Source: Armatimonadota bacterium (GTDB lineage: Bacteria > Armatimonadota > Fimbriimonadia > Fimbriimonadales > Fimbriimonadaceae). From it: a stretch of 64,000 bases of DNA. Below the pieces are notes generated by a model, which worked only from the letters and a program-made list of their open reading frames with translations, was not told the origin of the DNA and searched no databases. Position numbers and translations under genes: made by a program. The stretch is taken from positions 1,674,001-1,738,000 of the forward strand of contig WGMG01000006.1 in the NCBI GenBank assembly GCA_016125185.1. Direction: 5' to 3'. Of this stretch, positions 48,594 to 57,354 are shown piece by piece; within the stretch, counting starts at the first letter, position 1; every line of letters begins with the position of its first letter.

Positions 48594-51212
48594 CTAGTTC
48601 ACTTGGAAGTGATACTTACCTGAGCCGACCTTCTCGGTCTTATCCTTCAGCATCACCTCGGCGGTCGTGTTCGGCGGCACCTGCACATCGACGGCGTATC
48701 CGCCGCCGGATCGCTTCCAATTCACCATGATCGGCCCGTGAACCGAATCATAGCTGGCCTTCACCCAATCCAGTTTGGGATCGAACAACGGCTGAAGTCG
48801 AATCGTATCGAAGCCCGGCGAACTGTACTCGATGCCGCCCAGTTCGCGATACATCCATCCAACCACCGCTCCAAATGCGTAGTGGGCAAACGAGTTCATG
48901 CCCGGGTCCTGGAAGCCCTTATCTGGAGTCCAACCGTCCCACCGCTCCCAAATCGAGGTCGCCCCGTTCTTGATGCTGAAGCCCCAAGACGGGAAGTCCG
49001 TATTGTGGAGCAGACGCAGGGCAATGTCGTTTCGGCCGATCTTTGTCAACGCGTTCATGATGTCGCGCGTACCGACAAAGCCCGTTGACAGCAGCCAGTT
49101 GCGCTTTTCGATGCTCTCCACAAACTTCGCCACCACCTTATCGCGGCTCTCCGGCTTCACCAGGTCGAACGACAGGGCCAGCACGTAGCTGCACTGCGTG
49201 TCGCCCTTCACCGTTCCGTCGACGTCGATGTAGTGGTCGTTGAAGTTCTTCACCAGTTTGGCGTGCAGGTCTTCGAACCGCTTCGCATCGTCCATCTGGC
49301 CCAGTGCCCGCGCGGATTCGGCCACCAATTGGGTCGAGTAGGCGAAGTAGGCCAGGAAGATCACTTCGTTCGGCGTATGCGCGTTGATGCTCACCCAGTC
49401 GCCGAAGCAGTGGAACTGCGCCGGTGGCATGAGGTCAGGTGTCGATCGTTTCTCGCAGAAATCGATGAACCTCTTCATGTTCGGATAGTGCTTGGCCAGC
49501 AGTTGCTTGTCGCCGTACACCTGCCAAATCGTCCACGGGCAGATCACGCCCGCGTCGGCCCAAGCCGGACCGCCATCGTCGCCCGCCACCTTCACGGGAG
49601 CGACCATCGGATACTGGCCGTCGGCTCGCTGGCCGTCGTCCAGGTCCACCAGCCACTTGGTGAAGAACGGCTGAACATCGGTCACGTAGGTCGCCGTACG
49701 GATGAATGCCTGCGCATCACCCGTCCAACCCAATCGCTCATCGCGTTGCGGACAATCGGTCGGGATGTCGATGAAGTTCATACGCTGGGTCCAGTAGGCG
49801 TTCGAGACCAGCTTGTTCAGCATCGAATCTGAGGTCTCCAGATGGCCCGCGTGCGGCGTGTCGCTGGAAATTGCCATGCCCTCGACCAGGTCCAAGCCTG
49901 GCTTCTTTTCCAGGCCAGTCACCTCGACGTACTGGAAGCCGTGGAAGGTGAAGTGCGGCTCAAAAATCTCGACGCCTGTTCCCTTGCAAACGTATGTCTC
50001 AGTCGCCAAAGCGGTACGCAGGTTGGTGGTGTAAATCGTGTTGTCAGGGTTCAACCGCTCAGCATGTCGAATCGTGATCCTTTGCCCTCGATAGCCCTGA
50101 ACCTTCAGCCGAACAAAGCCCGCCATGTTCTGGCCCAGGTTGAAAACGTAAACGCCCTTCGTCGGCTCCGAAACCGAGATCGGCTTCACCATCTGGTACG
50201 ACCGCACGGGGTCGCCGGGAAACGCTTCCAGAGCGCCCTTCGATGTCGCTCCAGTCACGACCGGATTCCAGGACGACGCATCGAACTTCGCCGAATCCCA
50301 TCCGTCCTGCTCAAAACGGGCGTCGTACGACTCGCCCATCAGGAAGTCGGAATATTGGATCGGCCCGACCGACGCCCGCCAATCCGGCCCCGTCGTCACC
50401 GTGTCGTGCGAGCCGTCGCTGTATTCGATCTCAAGCTGGGCAATCAGCCGCGTGTGCTTGCCATAGTGTTCTCGCTGACCACCAAAGCCAACGTAACCGG
50501 CGTACCACCCTTCGCCCAGGATCGCGCCAAGGGCGTTTTCACCCTTATGCAGGGACTTTGTCACATCGTACGAGTGATAGTAAACGCGCTTTTCATAGTC
50601 GGTCCAGCCCGGCATGAAGTATTCGTTGCCGATCTTGCTGCCGTTCAGGTGGAAGTCGGCAATGCCGAACGCCGAGCAGTAAAGCACCGCCCGCTTAACC
50701 GACTTCGAGACGTCGAACGAACGCCGGAAGAACACCGGCGGCGGAAGGATATGCCCGCCCAACTCCTTCGTCTCGTCGCGGGGCTTGTCGTACCCGATCC
50801 ATTCGGCTTTCCACAATGCCGGATCGGTGAGCCCAACACCAAACGATGCGGTCGGCGACCAATCGGAAACCTTTTCGTCCTGATCCCTCACTCGCACCTT
50901 CCAGAAATATTCATGGTCGGGTTGGAGTTTGTTTGTCGGAATCGAAATCCCATAGCTCTGATTGGTGGTCACCGCCCCCGAAGACCAAATATCGGCCTTC
51001 TCGGGCGAAAGGTTCTTGGGGTCCGAAGCCACCACGATTTCGTAGCAGTTCTGCCGAAGGTCCTTGGCGTCCGCTCGGACGCTGTCCAACCTCCAGCTCA
51101 GTCGCGGGTGGGTCGCGCCGATCCCGACCGGATCGACCAAGTTTTCGCATCGCAAATAGGAAGGCTTCAGGCTACACATGACAAAACCAGCGCTCAACGT
51201 CAGGAGAAGCAT
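48594..51212 (-). CDS. Alpha-L-rhamnosidase, glycoside hydrolase family 78
   Basis: An 872-residue exported GH78 enzyme that releases terminal alpha-L-rhamnose. A signal-like N-terminus is followed by the Ig-like N-domain (LRCENLVDPVGIGATHPRLSWRL). The sugar-binding sandwich domain (about 135-320) and concanavalin-like domain (to about 430) come next. The (alpha/alpha)6 catalytic part carries the signature CPQRDERLGWTGDAQAF near residue 490, whose Glu is in the active site, and SIWERWDGW near 751. The C-terminal beta domain is present. It shares the regulatory region with the divergent GH2 gene. Confidence 0.95.
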   Translation of the reverse strand: MLLLTLSAGFVMCSLKPSYLRCENLVDPVGIGATHPRLSWRLDSVRADAKDLRQNCYEIVVASDPKNLSPEKADIWSSGAVTTNQSYGISIPTNKLQPDHEYFWKVRVRDQDEKVSDWSPTASFGVGLTDPALWKAEWIGYDKPRDETKELGGHILPPPVFFRRSFDVSKSVKRAVLYCSAFGIADFHLNGSKIGNEYFMPGWTDYEKRVYYHSYDVTKSLHKGENALGAILGEGWYAGYVGFGGQREHYGKHTRLIAQLEIEYSDGSHDTVTTGPDWRASVGPIQYSDFLMGESYDARFEQDGWDSAKFDASSWNPVVTGATSKGALEAFPGDPVRSYQMVKPISVSEPTKGVYVFNLGQNMAGFVRLKVQGYRGQRITIRHAERLNPDNTIYTTNLRTALATETYVCKGTGVEIFEPHFTFHGFQYVEVTGLEKKPGLDLVEGMAISSDTPHAGHLETSDSMLNKLVSNAYWTQRMNFIDIPTDCPQRDERLGWTGDAQAFIRTATYVTDVQPFFTKWLVDLDDGQRADGQYPMVAPVKVAGDDGGPAWADAGVICPWTIWQVYGDKQLLAKHYPNMKRFIDFCEKRSTPDLMPPAQFHCFGDWVSINAHTPNEVIFLAYFAYSTQLVAESARALGQMDDAKRFEDLHAKLVKNFNDHYIDVDGTVKGDTQCSYVLALSFDLVKPESRDKVVAKFVESIEKRNWLLSTGFVGTRDIMNALTKIGRNDIALRLLHNTDFPSWGFSIKNGATSIWERWDGWTPDKGFQDPGMNSFAHYAFGAVVGWMYRELGGIEYSSPGFDTIRLQPLFDPKLDWVKASYDSVHGPIMVNWKRSGGGYAVDVQVPPNTTAEVMLKDKTEKVGSGKYHFQVN

Positions 51213-51262
51213 TGTTCGGGCATTTTACATCGAACGGCCCCGAGCCGCTATACTCAAACGTG
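51213..51262. promoter_or_regulatory. Overlapping divergent leaderless promoters of GH78 and GH2 genes
   Basis: Rightward: TTTACA (51224-51229) and TATACT (51249-51254) end eight bases before the GH2 ATG (51263). Leftward: TAAAAT (51227-51222) ends nine bases before the GH78 ATG (51212). The leftward -10 box overlaps the rightward -35 box, so one regulator could control both. Confidence 0.65.
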
Positions 51263-53473
51263 ATGGACTTGAAGATCGGTTCGATCGTCATTCTCGCCCT
51301 TTGCGCCATGACAGCCCTTGCAGACACTTGGAAACCCGCTCCTTCACCACTCAAAACGCCCTGGGCCGACAAGGTTGATCCGAACCACGTTCTGCCCGAT
51401 TATCCGCGTCCGGCCATGGTGCGAAAGCAGTGGATGAACCTCAACGGTCTCTGGGATTTTGCCGCCAAAGTAGCGCCGGAATCGCAAGCCAAGATCAAGG
51501 ACAAGATTCTTGTTCCGTTCCCGGTCGAATCTTCCCTCTCCGGCATTGGCTACCAAGTCCAGCCTAGCGATATCCTCATCTATTCCCGAGAGTTCACCAT
51601 TCCAAAGGATTGGGGCAACGATCAGGTCCTCATCAATTTCGATGCCGTTGACTGGTCCTGCAAGGTCTACGTCAACGACCGATTTGTCGGCTCTCATGCC
51701 GGCGGCTACGATCGGTTCACCTTCGACATTCGCCCGTTCCTCACCGAATCTGGCCCGCAAAAGCTGAGAGTCGAAGTCACCGACCCCGGCAACACTGGTG
51801 GACAGCCAAACGGCAAGCAAGTTCTCAAGCCCGGCGGCATCTGGTACACCGGCACGAGCGGCATCTGGCAGACCGTCTGGCTAGAGCCCGTGTCGGATCG
51901 GTATATCCGCTCCTACCACGTCGAAACCAAAAAGGATGGCTCGTTCAAGATTTCCGTGAATGTTCCCGGTGAGTTCAAAGATCCGGTGGCCAAGCTGAGA
52001 ATTCCGGGCGCCGACATCGAAGCCGAACTTCGCCCCAAGGGCGGACTGCCCAATCCGCTGGTCTTCGAAGGCAAGATTCGCCACGCAAAACTCTGGAGCC
52101 CCGACACCCCTTATCTTTATGACTTCACCCTCTCGCTTGAGGATGGAAGCGACAAGCTCGACGAAGTGAAAGGCTACTTTGGCGTCCGAGAAATCGAGGT
52201 CGCCAAAGACAAAAGCGGTATGAATCGCCTGATGCTGAACGGCGAGCCGACCTTCATGTTCGGCCCCCTCGATCAAGGCTTCAACCCCGACGGCTTGCAT
52301 ACCTACCCGACCGAAGATTGCTTCCTGTTCGACCTCAAGGCGATCAAGGACTACGGATGCAACATGCTCCGCAAGCACATCAAGGTTGAGCCGGATCGCT
52401 ACTACTACGCTTGCGACAAGATGGGGATCATGGTCTGGCAAGACATGCCCAGCATGTCCGAACAGCCGTTCCTCAACAAGCCTGAGTTCGAATCCGAACT
52501 CACCCGCATGATCGAAACCCACTGGAACTACCCCAGCATCGTCATGTGGGTGCCCTTCAACGAAGGCTGGGGCCAGTACGACACCGAGCGGATCACGTAC
52601 TTCGTCGAGCGCAAGGACCCGACCCGGCTGGTGAACAACGCCTCGGGCTGGGTAGATCACGGAGTTGGGTCCGTCAGCGACGCGCACGTCTATCCTGGTC
52701 CGGGCATGCCTGACCTCGAGGAGAAGCGCGCTTCCGTCCTCGGTGAGTTCGGTGGTCTTGGTTTGCCGGTTGCGGGCCACACCTGGCTCGACAAGGGCAA
52801 CTGGGGTTATGTCAAGTTCAACTCGCCCAAGGAAGTCACCGACGCCTACGTGGACCTCATCACGAACCTGCGAGCGCTGGTTCCGCTTGGCCTTTGCGCG
52901 GCGGTCTATACCCAAACGACCGACGTCGAGGTCGAAACCAACGGGTGGATGACCTACGACCGAAAGGTCTTCAAGATTGACCAGAAGCGAGCCCGCGAAG
53001 CCACGCTGAAGCTGTACGACTCGAAGAACGGGGCCAAGCTCCTTGTCCCGCCCGCTGGCTTCGATGGAGCTTCCTCCAAGTACACGAATGCCAAGCCGGA
53101 CGGCGACTGGGCCGCGGCCAAGTTCGATGACTCCTCATGGTCGACCGGCAAGGGACGCTACACGAACGAAAACCCAGCCGTGCCGCACACTGCCTGGCTC
53201 CCCGAAACGCCCGACATTTGGATCCGACGCGAGGTTAACCTCGACTCAACTTCCGACCTAAAGCTCCTGCTTCTGCACGATGACGACGTCGAGGTGTACA
53301 TCAACGGCGTGCTGGCGCTTAGCCGCAAAGGGGCGATCAATAACTTCGTCCTCGCCGACCTCTCGCCGGAAGCCAAGAAAGCGCTGAAGAAGGGCAAAAA
53401 CCTGATCGCCGTCCACTGCAACTCGCCCCAAGGGCGACAGCATGTAGACATCGGCCTGGTCTCGGTTAAGTAA
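51263..53473 (+). CDS. Glycoside hydrolase family 2 protein (beta-galactosidase/glucuronidase type)
   Basis: A 736-residue exported GH2 enzyme with a signal peptide (cut near MTALA). The order is jelly-roll sugar-binding domain (about 50-215), Ig-like domain (215-315), TIM-barrel (315-590) and an extra C-terminal jelly-roll (about 610-735). Catalytic residues are visible: acid/base Glu434 in VPFNEGWGQYD and nucleophile Glu495 in LGEFGGLG. The sugar is unknown, though pairing with a rhamnosidase suggests plant or bacterial rhamnose-containing glycans. The ATG at 51263 is supported by the signal peptide and by TATACT eight bases upstream. Confidence 0.93.
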   Translation: MDLKIGSIVILALCAMTALADTWKPAPSPLKTPWADKVDPNHVLPDYPRPAMVRKQWMNLNGLWDFAAKVAPESQAKIKDKILVPFPVESSLSGIGYQVQPSDILIYSREFTIPKDWGNDQVLINFDAVDWSCKVYVNDRFVGSHAGGYDRFTFDIRPFLTESGPQKLRVEVTDPGNTGGQPNGKQVLKPGGIWYTGTSGIWQTVWLEPVSDRYIRSYHVETKKDGSFKISVNVPGEFKDPVAKLRIPGADIEAELRPKGGLPNPLVFEGKIRHAKLWSPDTPYLYDFTLSLEDGSDKLDEVKGYFGVREIEVAKDKSGMNRLMLNGEPTFMFGPLDQGFNPDGLHTYPTEDCFLFDLKAIKDYGCNMLRKHIKVEPDRYYYACDKMGIMVWQDMPSMSEQPFLNKPEFESELTRMIETHWNYPSIVMWVPFNEGWGQYDTERITYFVERKDPTRLVNNASGWVDHGVGSVSDAHVYPGPGMPDLEEKRASVLGEFGGLGLPVAGHTWLDKGNWGYVKFNSPKEVTDAYVDLITNLRALVPLGLCAAVYTQTTDVEVETNGWMTYDRKVFKIDQKRAREATLKLYDSKNGAKLLVPPAGFDGASSKYTNAKPDGDWAAAKFDDSSWSTGKGRYTNENPAVPHTAWLPETPDIWIRREVNLDSTSDLKLLLLHDDDVEVYINGVLALSRKGAINNFVLADLSPEAKKALKKGKNLIAVHCNSPQGRQHVDIGLVSVK

Positions 53474-53517
53474 TCAAAAACAACCCCCTCCCAATTCTTG
53501 AAATGAGGGGTCCGCAG

Positions 53518-53544
53518 CTGTAACTGCCACAAAGGCAGTTACAG
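53518..53544. repeat. Palindrome with ACTGCC/GGCAGT core
   Basis: CTGTAACTGCC pairs perfectly with GGCAGTTACAG across loop ACAAA, 45 bases after the GH2 stop. It shares its inner core with the palindrome at 28605-28643. It could act as a terminator or be a dispersed repeat. Confidence 0.6.
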
Positions 53545-53595
53545 TGTGGAGAGGGTGGCTCCTGACTCGTCACGCAGGATCGCGGCTGGTACTAG

Positions 53596-54261
53596 CTACT
53601 TCTTCGCCGGGAAGACCTCGGTCTCCGACATAATCGGACCCGTCGGCTCTGCCGTGGCATGCGCGAATCCAGTGAAATCGCAATACGCCGTTCGCAACGT
53701 GTTCAAATCGGATGTCGTCAATTCGCCCGAGGCATTCCCCGTGTAATACATGATGTCTAAGCTATTCGGCGAATGCCCACCGATGCCCAGCGCGTGCCCC
53801 ATCTCGTGGCACCCGGTCGGGTCATAGTTGTTTTGCGGGATCGAGGGCCAGGTGTAGATGGTCATTTCCGCCGAAGTCAACGTGCTCGAGCCACCGCTAA
53901 AGTAAACCGTCGTCGTGGCCAATGTTGTTTGCGGTGAGGAAGCCTGAACCTTCACCGTGAGGTCCGCACCCGACGCCGATGTGACCTCCGTCCATAAATC
54001 GCGCGAGAGGGCCGTTTCCCATTTGTTAAATCCATCCCGCACCAAATCCTCGATCGTCGTCCCCCCAATCTGCGTACTCGTTTGAAAATAAACCTTAATC
54101 GGCAGATGGTTCCACCGCCGCAGCGTCAGGTTGGAAGCTCCGGCATAATTCGGCACGTACAGCGTCGGCGAGCAGATGCCACTACTGGACGATCCTCCGC
54201 CCGAACCACCGCAACCGCCAACAAGCACGATGGCAAAGATCAGAATCGACCGACGGAACAT
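53596..54261 (-). CDS. Matrixin-like (M10) zinc metalloprotease lipoprotein
   Basis: A 221-residue predicted lipoprotein. The lipobox is LVGGC (Cys17), followed by a Gly/Ser linker. The metzincin zinc site is HEMGHALGIGGHS (three His plus Glu), and the Met-turn is DIMYY. The size matches the single catalytic domain of bacterial matrixin-like proteases. It lacks a clear propeptide. A TAGGAT box ends six bases before the ATG (leaderless type). It points leftward, convergent with the GH2 gene. Confidence 0.88.
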   Translation of the reverse strand: MFRRSILIFAIVLVGGCGGSGGGSSSSGICSPTLYVPNYAGASNLTLRRWNHLPIKVYFQTSTQIGGTTIEDLVRDGFNKWETALSRDLWTEVTSASGADLTVKVQASSPQTTLATTTVYFSGGSSTLTSAEMTIYTWPSIPQNNYDPTGCHEMGHALGIGGHSPNSLDIMYYTGNASGELTTSDLNTLRTAYCDFTGFAHATAEPTGPIMSETEVFPAKK

Positions 54262-54366
54262 GGCAATATCCTACTCGAATCCCTTCAAAACCGCCGAATT
54301 TGAGCCGAAAAAAGCTAAGAAGACCCAAGCAAGGTTTACAGGGAAAAGACTATAATTCAATCGCAA

Positions 54367-54975
54367 ATGCCGGAAGTCGCTGAGTTGTGGGAACAGGTTG
54401 TGCCAGAGGTACGCAAAGGCGTCACCGGAATTGGCGTATGGACCGCCTTGAAGACGGCTGTGCCCGTCGCTCTGGAGGACGGAGTCTTCGTGCTCGGCGT
54501 CCCCCACGGAAGCGCTGAACTCGGCGGACATTTGCGAATGGCCTCGACGTCGCGGCTCATCGAAGTCACGACAGCGAAGGTTCTCGGAGCCCCCACCAAA
54601 GTTCGAATCATCGACGGCACCGATCCCCACGACTGGGAGGTCGCCAAGCGGCGCGACGCCGAGCGTCGGCGCATGCAGGAAGCCGAGATGGAAAAGATGA
54701 AGGCCGAACTCCTCGTTCGGAATTCTTGGGAATCCATCTACGAAAAAATTAGCCGCGAGTTTGCGGCCGTGCCGAACCGCTCCCTGCCCCAGAACCGCGC
54801 GAGGTTTTACGATGCGGCGATCTCGATCGTGGTCGAAGCTCGAAAAGAGCAAACCACCTACGATGACTCCAACGAGCGCAACTTCGCTCGATGCTTGGAG
54901 AGAATCGCCCAGTACACCGAAGTCCCGAGCACTCAGGTCGCGTACGAAGTTCTGAAGCGATCCGGCGAAATCTAA
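54367..54975 (+). CDS. Protein with DnaA domain I-like N-terminus
   Basis: A 202-residue protein. Residues 5-85 (LWEQVVPEVRKGVTGIGVWTALKTAVPVALEDGVFVLGVPH...VLGAPTKVRII) resemble DnaA domain I, which binds the helicase loader or helicase. A basic, Glu/Arg/Lys-rich helix (90-120) and an unrecognised helical C-terminus (120-202) follow. There is no AAA+ or DNA-binding domain, so it is not DnaA. It may be a replication or helicase-interaction factor; this is an inference from weak similarity. TATAAT lies ten bases before the ATG. The PhnP-like hydrolase follows by two bases. Confidence 0.6.
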   Translation: MPEVAELWEQVVPEVRKGVTGIGVWTALKTAVPVALEDGVFVLGVPHGSAELGGHLRMASTSRLIEVTTAKVLGAPTKVRIIDGTDPHDWEVAKRRDAERRRMQEAEMEKMKAELLVRNSWESIYEKISREFAAVPNRSLPQNRARFYDAAISIVVEARKEQTTYDDSNERNFARCLERIAQYTEVPSTQVAYEVLKRSGEI

Positions 54976-54977
54976 CG

Positions 54978-55745
54978 ATGGCTTCGGGCGAGGCGATCAT
55001 CCTCGGATCAGGAACCAGCAACGGCGTGCCGATGCTCGGCGTTCACTACACCCCCGAGTTCCTCGCCAATCCCAAGAACCACCGCACCCGCTCGTCCTGC
55101 CTGCTCCAAGGTCCGGACGGCAACTTCCTCATCGACTGCACGCCTGAGATGCGCATCCAACTGGTGCGCGAGAGCATCTTCTCTGTTCAAGAGGTGCTGA
55201 TCACCCATACCCACGCCGACCACGTTATGGGAATGGACGACCTCCGCTCGTTCTGCATCACCGAGGAGCGAGCCATTCCGGTCTACACCCTTCCCCGCTA
55301 TCAAGACGATATCCGCCGGATCTTCCCGTACGCCTTCGTCGATCATCCCTCGGGCCTTTGGGTACCACGGTTCGATCTTCGCGACGCCCCGCCGATGCTG
55401 GAGACCTGCGGCCTCAACATCTACATCTTCGAAGTGCTGCACGGCAAAGTCCCATGCCTCGGCATCCGCGTCAATGACTTCGCCTACCTCACCGACGTGA
55501 ACTTCATCCCTGACGCGGTCATCGCAAAATTACAGGACCTCGACACCTTGGTCATCGACGCCGTGCGCCACGAGCCGCATCCCAACCACTTCCACTTTGC
55601 CGCCGCGATGACGGTCATCGAAAAGCTGGCCCCCAAGAAGGCGTTCCTCACCCACCTCAGCCACGAATACGACCACAACACGTTCGAAGAAAACCTGCCC
55701 AGCCACGTCCGGCTCGCTTTCGACGGCCTTCAAATTCCCTTCTAA
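54978..55745 (+). CDS. PhnP-like metallo-beta-lactamase-fold hydrolase
   Basis: A 255-residue MBL-fold enzyme. The start is ILGSGTSNGVPMLGV; the metal site is HTHADHVMGMDDLR, with DCTPEMR before it and later TDVN, DAVRHEPHPNHFHF and THLSHEYDHNTFE. This pattern fits the PhnP/RNase Z-like group that hydrolyses cyclic phosphodiesters. No phosphonate genes are nearby, so a role in phosphonate use is not supported. The ATG lies two bases after the previous stop. Confidence 0.9.
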   Translation: MASGEAIILGSGTSNGVPMLGVHYTPEFLANPKNHRTRSSCLLQGPDGNFLIDCTPEMRIQLVRESIFSVQEVLITHTHADHVMGMDDLRSFCITEERAIPVYTLPRYQDDIRRIFPYAFVDHPSGLWVPRFDLRDAPPMLETCGLNIYIFEVLHGKVPCLGIRVNDFAYLTDVNFIPDAVIAKLQDLDTLVIDAVRHEPHPNHFHFAAAMTVIEKLAPKKAFLTHLSHEYDHNTFEENLPSHVRLAFDGLQIPF

Positions 55746-55756
55746 AAAAACAGAAG

Positions 55757-55783
55757 GCCCCTCACCATAACGGCGATGGGCCA
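55757..55783. terminator. Imperfect hairpin between convergent genes
   Basis: GGCCCCTCACC and GGCGATGGGCC can pair with two mismatches around loop ATAAC, between the PhnP-like gene and the anti-sigma gene. Confidence 0.45.
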
Positions 55784-55802
55784 ATTGTTCAGGATTTTGG
55801 TT

Positions 55803-56678
55803 TTAGTGGCTTTGCTTCTGAATCACGACGATGCCATCGCTGGCCGTAATCGTGTACTCAGATGAGCTCAGGACGGCCTTGGCGGCCTCGCTGGCGGAAG
55901 TCTGGTTGACGTCCCATGTCACGTCGGTCTCGGCGTCCTTGGGAAGCTGAAGATGAACGACGGTTCGATACTTGGTCGCCAACAGCTTGGCGAAGGTGAT
56001 GAGGTTCCCATGTCCGGCAGCTTCGTAGTCCGTGGCGGAACCAGGGAGCACGACGTAATGGTCCGTCGCCTCGCCCGTAGCTTCGACTTGGAAGACGCAG
56101 GGTTGCTCGCCGGTATTCTCCAGCGGGTTCGAAAGCTCGTTGCCGTTCAGTTCATACTTGCGGATCAGTGACTGATCCTCTTGATTCATGATCTTCAGGC
56201 TCTTCGGTCCACTGCTATTGAACGTCAGCACTGGACGGGTATTCATCATCTTAACTTCGATGGTGTCGAGAACCTTTCGCGGAGCCTCGACGGTGTGCGT
56301 CGGGCCGACTCCTGGCGTCACGCTCGACTGAACCGCTTGGGCGGCGTTTCGATTCTGAATAGCAAAGAAAGCGCCAGCGATGGCAACGCAGGCCAAGGCG
56401 CCGATTCCAAGATTTCTCCAAATAAGGCCGAACGAAAACGCAGGCTTCTTCTCATTGGCTTCCAGCCGATCCGCAATCATCGACGAAAGGTTCGTCGGAA
56501 CTTCGATCTCTTCATCCTTCAAGGTATCCAAGAGCGCCATGGTCTCGGCGAACTGCTTGTAGTCGGACTGAAGATCGTAATCGGAGTCGAGCCTCGCCTT
56601 GATCTGCTGTCCGAGCCCAGGATCGATCGTCCCCTCAAATAAATCTGAGAATTGTTCCTGAATTCTTTCTCGGCTCAT
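55803..56678 (-). CDS. Membrane-bound anti-sigma factor-like protein
   Basis: A 291-residue protein. The cytoplasmic N-terminus (1-80; LFEGTIDPGLGQQIKARLDSDYDLQSDYKQFAETMALL) has the size and look of an anti-sigma domain but lacks the HxxxCxxC zinc motif. One membrane helix lies at about 88-107. The outer domain ends with VTWDVNQTSASEAAKAVLSSSEYTITASDGIVVIQ, which resembles an STN/secretin N-terminal fold. Its position right behind the ECF sigma gene (43 bases) is the main support for the role. Confidence 0.75.
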   Translation of the reverse strand: MSRERIQEQFSDLFEGTIDPGLGQQIKARLDSDYDLQSDYKQFAETMALLDTLKDEEIEVPTNLSSMIADRLEANEKKPAFSFGLIWRNLGIGALACVAIAGAFFAIQNRNAAQAVQSSVTPGVGPTHTVEAPRKVLDTIEVKMMNTRPVLTFNSSGPKSLKIMNQEDQSLIRKYELNGNELSNPLENTGEQPCVFQVEATGEATDHYVVLPGSATDYEAAGHGNLITFAKLLATKYRTVVHLQLPKDAETDVTWDVNQTSASEAAKAVLSSSEYTITASDGIVVIQKQSH

Positions 56679-56721
56679 CGTGTTCTAAGTACTCCGTGCG
56701 TTCTATGTCCGTTGGACGAGA

Positions 56722-57315
56722 CTAAACCTTAAACAGTTCCTCGTTTTCTGCCAGCAGTTCCCTCAGACTGATCCTCGCCCGGTTCAAACGGCTTTTTACG
56801 GTTCCAAGCGGTAGGTCTAAGGCCTCAGCGATCTCCTCGTAAGTCTGCTGCTCGGCGTGGAACATGATGATCATCGCCTTCTGAAATTCGGGCAGTTTGT
56901 TGAGGGCGCGTTGGAGCATCACTTCGCGCTGGTTGCGCTCCGCCAGCTCGTCTGGTGTGTTGCCACTGTCCTCGATTTCGCGCGTGATCTCCTCGTGGTC
57001 GTGGTGGACGGTCGCATCGATGCTCACCAGCGATTTAGATCGGTCGCGTTTGCGTCGGTCGAGATAGCAGTTGGTCACAATTCGGTACAGCCAAGTGCTG
57101 AATGCGCTGTTGCCCTTAAAATTCTTGATCGCGTTGTTGACGCGTAGGAAGGCGTCGGCGACCACGTCGCACGCCTCTTCGGGATTTCGGGTCAGGCGGA
57201 AGGCGTACTGGTAGGTCCGTTCCTGATACTTGCGGATGAGTTCATTCAGAGCGGCCTTATCGCCCCTCTGTGCTTTCTCCACCAATATCGCATCGTTTTG
57301 AAAGAACTCGCTCAT
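56722..57315 (-). CDS. ECF-family RNA polymerase sigma factor
   Basis: A 197-residue sigma-70 factor of the ECF (RpoE-like) type. Region 2 (about 10-80) includes NELIRKYQERTYQYAFRLTRNPEEACDVVADAFLRV and WLYRIVTNCYLDRRKRD. Region 4 (about 135-190) has LPEFQKAMIIMFHAEQQTYEEIAEALDLPLGTVKSRLNRARISLRE. It would direct transcription of an envelope-stress or other regulon when released by the anti-sigma encoded next. A TAAAAT box lies about 30 bases upstream of its ATG. Confidence 0.95.
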   Translation of the reverse strand: MSEFFQNDAILVEKAQRGDKAALNELIRKYQERTYQYAFRLTRNPEEACDVVADAFLRVNNAIKNFKGNSAFSTWLYRIVTNCYLDRRKRDRSKSLVSIDATVHHDHEEITREIEDSGNTPDELAERNQREVMLQRALNKLPEFQKAMIIMFHAEQQTYEEIAEALDLPLGTVKSRLNRARISLRELLAENEELFKV

Positions 57316-57354
57316 GCCTACGCGCGGTCGCTCACCCAGCCTTGTATTTTAACA

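Noticed and set aside
49842-51263. 473-codon frame antisense to the rhamnosidase
   Set aside because: Arg/Val/His-rich artefact composition and full overlap with a clear GH78 gene.
54891-54977. N-terminal extension of the PhnP-like frame
   Set aside because: It lies inside the preceding gene in another frame; the family starts at MASGEAIILGSG.
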